In this document: positions 34,375-43,186 of the stretch, in pieces
Position numbering within the stretch: the first letter of the stretch is position 1
How the letters are laid out: the number at the start of each line of letters is the position of its first letter
Assembly: GCA_043764015.1 (NCBI GenBank)
Contig: JAYUKY010000067.1
Span: 1-44,985 of the forward strand
Direction: 5' to 3'
Length of the DNA: 44,985 nt
DNA from: JANYGM01 sp043764015
GTDB taxonomy: Bacteria; Bacteroidota; Bacteroidia; Cytophagales; Thermonemataceae
Notes under the pieces: model-generated
Told to the model about the DNA's origin: nothing
The model's database searches: none
The model's input: only the letters and a program-made list of their open reading frames with translations
Translations under genes and position numbers: made by a program

Positions 34375-37300
34375 TTAGTTGAAGATATAACGAGCTCCAA
34401 ACTGTAACTGCCAACGAGAACCAGTACCGTTACTATTGCTATAGGTTTTTCCTAGTGGCGTTCCATCAGCATTTGTATCAAAACGGAACACAGGACGACC
34501 TTGCGTAGGCAAAGCACCAGTATGTGATGTTTGGTAACCCACAAAGTTCAACAAAGAAGCACGGTTTGCAAATTGCGTAAGTCCGTATTTGCTATCAATA
34601 ACATTCAATGCGTTGATAACTTCCACAGATAATTGCAATTTGTGCTGATTTTCTCTGCCTCTTCCAAGTTCAATATCTTGCAAAATACGTATATTAAGGT
34701 TATGTACCCAAGGCGCAATAGCACCATTACGCTCCGCATACTGACCTCTACGAGAATTCAAATACTCATCTTGTTTGATGTATGTATCTAACTGATTCCA
34801 AACTTCGTCAAGTGTACGAATATCACCAGCACCGCTTGTCGTCAAAAGAATATCATTTTTATCTTTTGGCACATACATCAAGTCATTTCCATTGATACCA
34901 TCATTATTTACATTACCAGCACCACTTCCACCACCATAAATGTAAGAAAAGTTAGCACCAGAACGAGATTCGTGGATAAAAGAGATAGTTGTAGCAAAAT
35001 ATTTAGCGTACTCAAATCTGTAAGAACCACTTGCAATAACTCTGTGCTTAGTAAGTGAGCCAGCAGCAGAAAGCGTGATGTCATTTTGACCATTTACAGT
35101 TGGTGTTCTTTGTAACGAAGAACCTGCAATAGCTTCTTGTTGGTTATTTACGTCACGAGCGTCTGTATAAGTATAAGCAGCAGACAAGTAGAAGTTTTTG
35201 TTAAAATTCTTTTGTAATTGCCCCGTTACACTCCACTGATAAGGTTTAGAACTGTTATCCAAAATAATTGCTTGGTTTACCCTTTCATTGATGCGGTTAG
35301 TGTTTTGTGGAAGTGTCGCAACACCATTAACAGCACCCCCAAATAAAGGACGACCATCACCTTGCAAAGTTCCTGCTGGTTTTGCTAAGTTAGCATCACG
35401 GAAAACAATACCATTGACATCTTGTGTATAAATACCCTCCAATGTAGCAATAATACCACCAGGTAATTTTTGGTCAATACCTAAGTTTGCCCTGAAAACT
35501 TGTGGAAATTTAAAATCTTTTGCGGCAGCATTGATAGTAAACGTAGAAGTGCCATTAGGATTTCCAGCTGGATAACCCAATGCAAAGTTAGGGTTAGTAA
35601 GGTCTGTCGGTCTTGTACCGTCTTGATAATAAGGCTCTAGCTGAAATGTAAGTGGTCTAGCAGGCGTTGGAGTCAAAGATGATTGTGCAAAATCAAGTCC
35701 ATTGTTACCTACTTGGTTAGAAATCCAAACAAAAGGCACACGCCCAGTAAATATACCAGCACCACCACGTATTTGTGTGTTTCCGTTTCCTTGTGCGTCC
35801 CAATTAAATCCTAAACGAGGAGAAAATAATACTTGGGAGTTTGGAAGTTTAGAAACATCAATTTTCTCATTATTAGCAAAAGTCATTTGTTCTACTGCCA
35901 AATTACGTTGCAATTTAGCAAAGAAAACAGGTATATCAGCACGAATACCAGCAGTAAGTTTCAAACGAGAAGTTGCATAAAATTCATCTTGCAAATAAAC
36001 CCCAATTTGTGCAGCACCCCATTTAGCAGGCGGAATAGCCACATTAGGAATACCAGATGAATTAAGAACGTAATTAGAAGGAGAAGCATTATTTAAGAAA
36101 TCATCTACACTTCTAAACAAATAAAAGCCGTTATAAGCAGGTGTAAAGAAATTGCTAAAATTAAAAATTTCGTTAGCCGTTCCTACAGAAATGGTATGTT
36201 TTCCTAAGTAAATGTTAAGATTGTTATTGATTTGATAAATATCTTGGCTCAATTTATTATTCTTAGAAAATGTTTCAGTTCCAAAACTTGTCACAGTATT
36301 ACCATTTTCACCTATCATATCTACAATAGGCATAGTGCCAAACTCTTCACCATTTACGGAATTTCTAAAATCTCTAAACTGTGTGTAACCAACTGTTAAC
36401 GTATTAGAATATTTACCACCAAAATTAGAGTTAAGCTCTGCAATAACGGACTTCATATTGTTGTTGATACGGTACCAAGTGCTAGAAAACGGCATAGCAT
36501 TTACACTATTATTACGACCACCTGGAGGATTGATACCACCAAAACCAGAATTGCTAGGGGCAGAATCTCTAAAAGAGTTTAATTGGTTGTAACGAATACT
36601 AAACTTATGTATTTTATTGATGTTCCAATCCAATTTCACAAGCATTTTGTAGTTATTTGATTGTGCATCAAAATTATCAAAAGTACCTGGATCATATTTA
36701 AACTCGTCTATCAGTTTCTTTCTAATTTGTTCCAATTTAGCTCTTTGTGGCTGGTGTGCAATACCATTAGTGCTACTACCAACAAGGAAAGTATAAGCAG
36801 GGTCTGTACGAGATTCAATTTCAGCATTGATAAAGAAAAACAATTTGTTAGGAATAATAGCACCACCCATACGGAAACCTGTGTTATTGTATTTAAAGTT
36901 TTGTATTTTGTTTTTCTCACCAGCAACATTTTCACCTACAAAATCCTGATTACGCATAAAAGTATAAACAGATGCTTGTGTTTTGTTTGTCCCAGAACGT
37001 GTTACGGCATTGATACCCGCACCCGTAAATGCTCCCTGACGTACATCATAAGGCGCAATAGAGACCGTAATATCTTGAATTGCATCAATACCAACAGGTT
37101 GCGCATTGGCTTGTCCGCCTGGCGTTGGCGCAAGACCAAACACGTTGTTAGAAGTCGCACCATCAATAGTAAAGTTATTGTACAAATTACTTCTACCACC
37201 AAAACTAAAATTCCCTCCTGCTTGTGGCGTAAGGGCAGTAAAATCTTGGAAATTACGAGAAATAGTAGGCAGTCTTTCAAACTGTTCTTTTCTGATGTTT

Positions 37301-37722
37301 GTAGAAGCACCAGTACGGTCTCCGTTCATTACGGCATCTTTTTGTGCAGTAACTTCCGCAGCGTCTGTGATAGTTTCTGTGTCATCTCTCAATTTAGCAT
37401 TGAACGTATAATTTTGTCCAAGACTAAGATTAGCGACTTCTTGCTCAAAGGTAGTAAATCCTACAGCTGAGATAGTAACCTTATAAGGTCCGCCTACACG
37501 CATATTAGGAAGTGCAAAACGCCCATTGTCATTGGTTACTGTTTCATATACAGAGCCAGTTTCTGTAAGTGTAGCAATTACCGTAGCTCCTGGGATTGCT
37601 CCCCCTTTCGTGTCCGTAACGAGTCCGCTCATAGAGCCTGTCGTAATACCTTGTGCGTGCGTGTTTTGCACTCCGCAAAACGAGAGTAAACCTAAGAGGA
37701 TTACCAGTAGTTTTAACTTCAT
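34375..37722 (-). CDS. Oar-like TonB-dependent outer membrane receptor
   Basis: 1115 residues. Signal peptide to about residue 24 (THAQ). CarboxypepD_reg domain at about 30-115 (GSMSGLVTDTKGGAIPGATVIA, VTNDNGRFALPNMRVGG). The plug region contains IRKEQFERLPTISRNFQDFT and NFTIDGATSNNVFG. The barrel then shows VSIAPYDVRQGAFTGAGINAVTRSGTN, characteristic of the Oar family (named for Myxococcus Oar). It ends in QFGARYIFN with a terminal aromatic. Oar-like receptors are linked to secretion or uptake of proteins and lipids at the outer membrane; substrate unknown. It lacks a SusD partner. The plus-strand CAAAAGTA at 37795-37802 gives a -7-like TACTTTTG on the minus strand. Confidence 0.92.
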   Translation of the reverse strand: MKLKLLVILLGLLSFCGVQNTHAQGITTGSMSGLVTDTKGGAIPGATVIATLTETGSVYETVTNDNGRFALPNMRVGGPYKVTISAVGFTTFEQEVANLSLGQNYTFNAKLRDDTETITDAAEVTAQKDAVMNGDRTGASTNIRKEQFERLPTISRNFQDFTALTPQAGGNFSFGGRSNLYNNFTIDGATSNNVFGLAPTPGGQANAQPVGIDAIQDITVSIAPYDVRQGAFTGAGINAVTRSGTNKTQASVYTFMRNQDFVGENVAGEKNKIQNFKYNNTGFRMGGAIIPNKLFFFINAEIESRTDPAYTFLVGSSTNGIAHQPQRAKLEQIRKKLIDEFKYDPGTFDNFDAQSNNYKMLVKLDWNINKIHKFSIRYNQLNSFRDSAPSNSGFGGINPPGGRNNSVNAMPFSSTWYRINNNMKSVIAELNSNFGGKYSNTLTVGYTQFRDFRNSVNGEEFGTMPIVDMIGENGNTVTSFGTETFSKNNKLSQDIYQINNNLNIYLGKHTISVGTANEIFNFSNFFTPAYNGFYLFRSVDDFLNNASPSNYVLNSSGIPNVAIPPAKWGAAQIGVYLQDEFYATSRLKLTAGIRADIPVFFAKLQRNLAVEQMTFANNEKIDVSKLPNSQVLFSPRLGFNWDAQGNGNTQIRGGAGIFTGRVPFVWISNQVGNNGLDFAQSSLTPTPARPLTFQLEPYYQDGTRPTDLTNPNFALGYPAGNPNGTSTFTINAAAKDFKFPQVFRANLGIDQKLPGGIIATLEGIYTQDVNGIVFRDANLAKPAGTLQGDGRPLFGGAVNGVATLPQNTNRINERVNQAIILDNSSKPYQWSVTGQLQKNFNKNFYLSAAYTYTDARDVNNQQEAIAGSSLQRTPTVNGQNDITLSAAGSLTKHRVIASGSYRFEYAKYFATTISFIHESRSGANFSYIYGGGSGAGNVNNDGINGNDLMYVPKDKNDILLTTSGAGDIRTLDEVWNQLDTYIKQDEYLNSRRGQYAERNGAIAPWVHNLNIRILQDIELGRGRENQHKLQLSVEVINALNVIDSKYGLTQFANRASLLNFVGYQTSHTGALPTQGRPVFRFDTNADGTPLGKTYSNSNGTGSRWQLQFGARYIFN

Positions 37723-38041
37723 TGTTAGTTTTGTTTGAATGATTGTTTATTGAACTGTTATTAAGACTATTTTTGAACTGTAATAAACTTTGCGCAAAAG
37801 TAATATATTTGTACTAAAAAACCTTATTAAAAAAAATAATTCTTTTCTTAACATTAAAGTAACATTGGAATTTCCAAGTTGCTTACAAAATCATTCATCA
37901 ATCAAAAAGGTACTTTCATAAAGAAAAAAAGGCGTTTGGTAAAACTATTTAATTAAACAGGTTTTTTTTAGTTACTTTTGCTTGTCGTGTAGTATAAAAT
38001 ACAACTACAATCACACCAAACAATTATTAAATCTTACAAAA
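37723..38041. other. Divergent intergenic region, receptor and T9SS cargo promoters
   Basis: No gene. Two identical -7-like boxes TACTTTTG face outward: one on the minus strand (37795-37802) toward the receptor, one on the plus strand (37973-37980) toward the T9SS protein. Neither has TTTG at the 19-base distance. The middle is A/T-rich with no hairpin I could support. Confidence 0.45.
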
Positions 38042-41000
38042 ATGAAACCTTTTTTTAATCTGAAAAAATATCTACAAAAATACCTACTAATTTTTATAGT
38101 TTTCTTTGCTTTTATTGAAACCTTGAAGGCGCAAATAAGTTTTAATCCTATTCCTTTTCCTAATGCGCAGTTTGGGTCAGTACAAGGTAGTGGCGTAAAA
38201 AAAATGAAAGCAAATGATTTTAATGGAGATGGCATACAAGATGTGGTAACTGGTGCAGCTACTCCAACAACTGCAGCTGATATGCAGATAACATTTGGAA
38301 CAAATACTGGTGCTATGCAAGTGGTTTTGATTCCTGCAGTAACGCAACCACAAGGCATCAATGTAGGTATTGCTAATGGCGTTACAGCTATTGCTACGGG
38401 TGATTTTGATGGTGATGGAGACCCAGATATTGCCAATTTGCAAGCCCAATTTTTATATATTACTAAAAATGCCTTTCCTGCGCCTTTTGGTGCTGGAGCA
38501 GGTTTAAGTGTTGCTGGAAGTTTTTCTAGCGGTTTTACTGAATTAGAAGAAGTTGATTTTGATAGAGATGGGGATTTAGATTTAGTAACACTTGCTACTG
38601 ATATTACTAATAGTTTGGTGATAATTTTATATACAAATAATGGCGCTGGTATTTTTACTTCTTCAACTAAATCTAGCACAATAAATACTGTTGTTGGAAA
38701 ATTTGGCTTTGGTATTTTTAATGGTGTAAATGTAGATTTGATTTATGTAAATGAAAATACAACACAACAAGATAGAATATTCAGGGTAGCTAATTTTGCT
38801 GGTACAACTCCCTTATTTTCAAGTATTTACCAAGAAACAGACATTTCATACATACCTAATATTTTTTTTAGAGATATTACTATTGGAGATTTTGATTTAG
38901 ATGGAGATACTGATATAGCTGCACTTAGTGCGAAAAGTAATGTTACAAACACCTATTTTTTTAGAATACTTGATGGAGATGGTAGTGGTGGATTTACAGC
39001 AGGGTTTTCTACAGGTACTACTTTATCTGCTGGCATAAATGCTATTCCCAATATTCTTAATTATACTTTTGCTTCTATTGCTTCAAATGATTTGGATAAT
39101 GATGTAGATGCGGATATAAGTGTGGTAATGGGTTATACAAATAACTCAACAGAAATTTATACATACAGGTATGATGCAACAGCAACACCTATTTTCACTA
39201 GAAATACAGATGTTATTATCCCTCTTGCTTTTCAAGCTAGTAATTTGTGTTATGGAGATTTTAATTTAGATGGTAAACGTGATATTGCTGTTGTCAATAA
39301 TACTAATGATAATGCTAGGGTTTATACTAATGTAACATCTGCCCTATTTCCTGCGCCTGATGCTTGTTTTCAAGTAATAAATAATAATCCTAGCCCAGGA
39401 AATTACGCTACTTCTACTGCCTTATCTCTCCAAAAAGAAAGAGATTTTACGGTTGAAGGCTGGTTTAAACTTGCAACACCTGCACCAACGAATGACCAAT
39501 ATTTTTTTTATGTTGGCAGAGATGGTAGTAATGGTTTTGGAATGTATGCAGAAGCAACAACGCAAAAATTATTTGTAATAGGCGCAGGTGCAACACCTTT
39601 TATACTTGACCTTAAACAAAAAGCTTTTTTAGACACGTGGATGCACTTTGCACTCGTGAAAGAAAAGGGTAATTTGTGGCGTTTTTACTTAAATGGCATA
39701 GAAAGCACACCACTTTCTAGTGATAATTTTGACGAACCTACACTTGGTGGTAGTGGGAATGGCACTTATTTTGGTGTTGATGGTAGTGAAAATAATAATA
39801 TGAATGGTTTTTTACAAGAATTTCGCTTTTGGAATACGGCACTTGATAGAAAAACCATACGTGAATGGTCGCACATACAACCAAATATCAGCCACCCAAA
39901 ATTTTTCACGCTGAATAGTTATTACCCTATGAGTGAAAATAATTTAACTGGTATTATGAATGATATTGCTTATACAATCAACAGAACTGCATTATATAAG
40001 TTTGCTACTATCGTTCAAAATGTTGCTTCTGCTAATTTTTCTGCGGATATTGCGCCTGTGGGAGATGGTGGTTCTGGCACAACTTTTAACCTTACAGGAA
40101 ATATTCTTAATGGGCGTGATAAAGTAGGTTTTGAAGCTGATTTTACAGGTGCTGGCTCTCCGTTTCCTAACGGTGATGTGGTGATTTCTCGTGTGTATGA
40201 CACACCTACCAACAATTTATCTACTGCAACAGATGCTATGCCGCTTACAGTTGGTGCGCCTATTTCTCGTACTGTTTTCAGTAATATTTATTGGGTAATA
40301 GAGAATTTTAGTACAAATTCTACTAATTATACAGGTTTTTTGAATGAAATAACTTTTGATATAAAAAACAATCAGTTTATTGATGTGGGAGGTTTGCCAC
40401 AAAGTTTTCCTATTAGTAGTTTTCCTGTTACTGCGCCATTTCCTGCGACAAATACACAAGCTAATGCTTTTGAGATATACTCACGTCCTGCCACTTCTAA
40501 TAATGCTGGTGATTGGAAACGTGTAGGCGTTTGTAATGCTTTTGGGAGTGTAAAAGCAAGAAAACCAGGGAGTGTGGTGAGTGATTTTGGTAGAGTTCAG
40601 TTGGTTATTGGGGTTGATGTTACCATTTTGCCTATACATTTAACGAGTTTTTCAGGGAAGAGAATGAATAGTGAGACCAATCTTATTGAATGGCTTACTA
40701 CTTTTGAATACAAAAATCAGCTTTTTGAGATAGAAAAAAGTTTTGATGCCAGAGAGTTCTTCAGAATTGGAACAGAAAAAGCAACTAATACTACGACTCT
40801 TACAAGTTACAGTTTTACTGATAAATATGCAACAGAAGCTGCTTATTACCGTTTGAAACAATATGATGAAGATGGAAAAGTGAATTATAGCAAAACTATT
40901 TTTATTAGTAATAGCAAACAAACTGATTTTGAAGAATTTTCTGTTTATCCAAATCCTGCCACAAATGAAATTCACTTTAAAACAACAGGCATAAATAATG

Positions 41001-41182
41001 CTGAAAATCTAAAAATAGTTATTTTCAATACAATGGGCGTTAAAATGCTAGAAATCAACGGAAATCTTGCTGAAATAGAACAAACGCTTAACCAAAATTT
41101 GGCTAAAATGCCTTTTGGGTTGTATATGATACAAATTCAGATAGAAAATAAAACAATGAAAACTAAATTTATTAAGAAATAA
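38042..41182 (+). CDS. Large T9SS-exported surface protein: FG-GAP/VCBS repeats, LamG-like domain, type A sorting domain
   Basis: 1046 residues from ATG 38042 (MKPFFNLKKYLQKYLL), which begins a signal peptide ending at TLKAQ; an upstream in-frame TTG adds an unlikely leader. About the first 420 residues carry six calcium-type repeat loops: NDFNGDGIQD, GDFDGDGDPD, VDFDRDGDLD, GDFDLDGDTD, NDLDNDVDAD and GDFNLDGKRD. A LamG/concanavalin-like domain follows at about 465-620 (FTVEGWFKLATP, FLQEFRFWNTALDRKTI). The last 80 residues (SVYPNPATNEIHFK to MKTKFIKK) are a T9SS type A sorting domain. It is a probable adhesin or surface lectin. Confidence 0.9.
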   Translation: MKPFFNLKKYLQKYLLIFIVFFAFIETLKAQISFNPIPFPNAQFGSVQGSGVKKMKANDFNGDGIQDVVTGAATPTTAADMQITFGTNTGAMQVVLIPAVTQPQGINVGIANGVTAIATGDFDGDGDPDIANLQAQFLYITKNAFPAPFGAGAGLSVAGSFSSGFTELEEVDFDRDGDLDLVTLATDITNSLVIILYTNNGAGIFTSSTKSSTINTVVGKFGFGIFNGVNVDLIYVNENTTQQDRIFRVANFAGTTPLFSSIYQETDISYIPNIFFRDITIGDFDLDGDTDIAALSAKSNVTNTYFFRILDGDGSGGFTAGFSTGTTLSAGINAIPNILNYTFASIASNDLDNDVDADISVVMGYTNNSTEIYTYRYDATATPIFTRNTDVIIPLAFQASNLCYGDFNLDGKRDIAVVNNTNDNARVYTNVTSALFPAPDACFQVINNNPSPGNYATSTALSLQKERDFTVEGWFKLATPAPTNDQYFFYVGRDGSNGFGMYAEATTQKLFVIGAGATPFILDLKQKAFLDTWMHFALVKEKGNLWRFYLNGIESTPLSSDNFDEPTLGGSGNGTYFGVDGSENNNMNGFLQEFRFWNTALDRKTIREWSHIQPNISHPKFFTLNSYYPMSENNLTGIMNDIAYTINRTALYKFATIVQNVASANFSADIAPVGDGGSGTTFNLTGNILNGRDKVGFEADFTGAGSPFPNGDVVISRVYDTPTNNLSTATDAMPLTVGAPISRTVFSNIYWVIENFSTNSTNYTGFLNEITFDIKNNQFIDVGGLPQSFPISSFPVTAPFPATNTQANAFEIYSRPATSNNAGDWKRVGVCNAFGSVKARKPGSVVSDFGRVQLVIGVDVTILPIHLTSFSGKRMNSETNLIEWLTTFEYKNQLFEIEKSFDAREFFRIGTEKATNTTTLTSYSFTDKYATEAAYYRLKQYDEDGKVNYSKTIFISNSKQTDFEEFSVYPNPATNEIHFKTTGINNAENLKIVIFNTMGVKMLEINGNLAEIEQTLNQNLAKMPFGLYMIQIQIENKTMKTKFIKK

Positions 41183-41183
41183 A

Positions 41184-41345
41184 ATTGTCTGAATCACGGA
41201 TTTAAACGGATTACGCAGATGACACGGATTTTAATAGAGGAAAATAGTTCAAAAAAATTTAAAAATAACTGTTTTTATTCTAATCTGTATAATATTCTAA
41301 TCTGTATGATTAGTGTAATCCTCTAAAAATCTGTGATTCAGACGA
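41184..41345. repeat. Long imperfect inverted repeat (ATCACGGATTT element)
   Basis: The outer ends GTCTGAATCACGGATTT (41187-41203) and AAATCTGTGATTCAGAC (41327-41343) are complementary with a single G-T exception. Between them lie further ACGGAT-type units on the left (aacggat, tacgcag, atgacac, ggatttt) and AATCTGTAT units on the right. It fills the space between the T9SS cargo gene and the TPR gene. The arms look like a MITE-type or REP-type dispersed element; no transposase is present. Confidence 0.75.
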
Positions 41346-41359
41346 CAACATCTACAAAT

Positions 41360-42856
41360 ATGAAAAAAATACTATTATCCCTATTTTGCATTTTCCTAAC
41401 TGTTTGTACAATTACAAATATACAAGCGCAAAAGCAAAACAGAACAGATAGCCTTTTAAAAGTATTATCTTCTGCTTCTGCTGACACGAATAAGGTGTTG
41501 TTATTGAATGAATTAGCTATTGCAATTCATAACAGTAATCCAAAAAAAGGAAAAGAATATAGTCTAGAAAGTGAAAAACTTGCGCAAAAATTAGATTTTG
41601 CGAAAGGACAAGCAAAGGCATTGCAAATCACTGGTGTAATATTATCAAAACAAGCTGATTTCGCTGCTGCTATTGAATACCAATACAAATCAATAGAAAT
41701 TAATGAAAAAATTGGTAATAGAATTGGAGTAACAGCTTGCCTAAATAATCTTGGTGCTTATTACTATCAGCAAGGAAACTATACCAAATCTCTTGAAAAC
41801 CATTTTAAAGCACTCAAAGAAAGAGAAAAAACAAAAGATGAAGTAGGTATTTTATCTTCTCTTAACAATATAGGAGCTACTTATGAGATACAGAAAGATG
41901 TGAAGAAAGCTTTAGAATACTATGAAAGAGGGCTAATATTAGCAAGAAAACTAAATAATAAAGAAAGAGAAGCATCTATATTATTCAATATGGCTGCCAT
42001 AATGAGTGATAAAAAACAATACCAACAAGCATTGGACTACAATTTGAAAGTAGTTGCTATTAGAGAAGAGATTGAGGATTTTCAGGTTTCTGATGCTTAT
42101 AGAGCTACTGGAGAAGGTTATGTAAATGCAAAAGATTATCAAAAAGCTGATGAATACTTCCAAAAAGCCATTAAATCTGCCACTGAAAATGAAGATTTGC
42201 AAACACTCGCAGTAGTTAATAGTAGTTTAGGTGATATGTATGAAGAACAAAAACTACATACAAAATCAATAGAATTTCATTTGAAAGGCTATGAAATTGC
42301 TAAAAAAATAGGGGCAAAAGACATTATGAAGAATGCGCTTGCCGACCTTAAAGATAATTATGCTCACGCTGGCGACTATGCCAGAGCATACAAAATGGGT
42401 GAAGAATACTTAGCCCTCAAAGATAGCCTTTTCAATGAGGACAAATCCAAAGAAATTGGAAAGTTAGAAGGTGGTTTTGAGCTTGAAAAGAAACTGGACG
42501 CAGAAAAACGTATCAAAGATGCAAAAGATGCGAAAGAAAAAGAAGATAAAAAACGTATAGTTAATTTGCAATATTCTGGGATTTTCTTGGTACTTATTTT
42601 GGCATTTGTTGGGCTGATTTTCACCAAAAAATTCAATATTAGCCCAAAAATGATGGAAAATGTTACGTTTTTCTTATTTTTGATTTTCTTTGAATTTATT
42701 TTAGTTTTTACAGAACCTATCTTGTCAGATTATACAGGTGGTTTGCCACTGCTCACGCTTGCTGCAAATGTGGTGCTTGCGCTCATATTTACACCTATGC
42801 ACAGGTATATGGAAGGTAAATTCAAAAAAGCTGCAGTTACAAGAGAGAAAAAATAA
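41360..42856 (+). CDS. TPR membrane protein lacking an output domain
   Basis: 498 residues from ATG 41360 (MKKILLSLFCIFL, signal ending near IQAQ); a GTG further upstream lies inside the inverted repeat and is less likely. Tetratricopeptide repeats occupy about 60-375 (ACLNNLGAYYYQQGNYTKSLENHFKAL, SSLNNIGATYEIQKDVKKALEYYERGL and others). A lysine/glutamate coiled coil and three hydrophobic segments follow (about 410-428, 440-462, 467-483). The layout mimics the sensory half of Bacteroidota TPR histidine kinases, but no kinase, LuxR or cyclase domain follows. It may act through protein partners. Confidence 0.8.
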   Translation: MKKILLSLFCIFLTVCTITNIQAQKQNRTDSLLKVLSSASADTNKVLLLNELAIAIHNSNPKKGKEYSLESEKLAQKLDFAKGQAKALQITGVILSKQADFAAAIEYQYKSIEINEKIGNRIGVTACLNNLGAYYYQQGNYTKSLENHFKALKEREKTKDEVGILSSLNNIGATYEIQKDVKKALEYYERGLILARKLNNKEREASILFNMAAIMSDKKQYQQALDYNLKVVAIREEIEDFQVSDAYRATGEGYVNAKDYQKADEYFQKAIKSATENEDLQTLAVVNSSLGDMYEEQKLHTKSIEFHLKGYEIAKKIGAKDIMKNALADLKDNYAHAGDYARAYKMGEEYLALKDSLFNEDKSKEIGKLEGGFELEKKLDAEKRIKDAKDAKEKEDKKRIVNLQYSGIFLVLILAFVGLIFTKKFNISPKMMENVTFFLFLIFFEFILVFTEPILSDYTGGLPLLTLAANVVLALIFTPMHRYMEGKFKKAAVTREKK

Positions 42857-42863
42857 AGTATAA

Positions 42864-42930
42864 AGTAATTGTGAATTTTTAATTGTGAATAAATACAAAA
42901 TGTTTGTAATCAGTTGATTATTTTGTATTT
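42864..42930. repeat. Heptamer arm plus AAATACAAAAT hairpin
   Basis: Units agtaatt, gtgaatt, tttaatt, gtgaata (42864-42891) lead into AAATACAAAAT (42891-42901), which pairs exactly with ATTTTGTATTT (42920-42930) across an 18-base loop. This is the clearest copy of the shared core that accompanies the heptamer arrays. It may act as terminator for the TPR gene. Confidence 0.7.
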
Positions 42931-42980
42931 TTATTAAAGTTTTATAGCTTGATAATGAATAAGTTATGGTATAAATATCT

Positions 42981-43060
42981 TTAAACCACCCCTAACCCCT
43001 CCTTGAAAAGGGGGGGAACAAAACTCCCCTCCTTCCTAAGGAGGGGCTGGGGGTGGTTTA
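42981..43060. repeat. Palindromic CCACCCCTAACCCCTCC element
   Basis: The end TAAACCACCCCTAACCCC pairs with GGGCTGGGGGTGGTTTA at the other end, with G-T pairs. An inner hairpin is formed by CCCCTCCTT and AAGGAGGGG. Its high GC contrasts with the surrounding DNA. Elements of this look are, as I recall, dispersed in Bacteroidota and some cyanobacterial genomes. A mobile REP/MITE-like nature is inferred. Confidence 0.8.
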
Positions 43061-43186
43061 GAATGTCTATTTATTGCTAAATACTTGATAATCAAATTAT
43101 AAAAACTCTATTAAAAGGATTTAACATTCATAGCCATAGGTCGTGCTTACGGAACACAAGAGCAATGTATTAATTCGTAATTGAAA

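Larger units (their letters stand above)
42857..43186. other. Repeat-rich intergenic region
   Basis: No gene. It contains, in order: a heptamer arm (42864-42891) with an AAATACAAAAT hairpin, the segment gataatgaataagttat shared with 243-259, a long C/G-rich palindrome (42981-43060), a block resembling 88-109 (43114-43136), and two heptamer-like units (aattcgtaattga) near 43171. The convergent TPR and PspC genes end at its two sides. Confidence 0.6.

Noticed and set aside
36661..37470. 269-codon frame opposite the Oar-like receptor
   Set aside because: It lies fully antisense to strongly conserved receptor motifs and has a cysteine/serine-rich random-like sequence.
37982..38041. TTG-initiated extension of the T9SS cargo protein
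   Set aside because: The added 20 residues precede a complete signal peptide beginning at ATG 38042.
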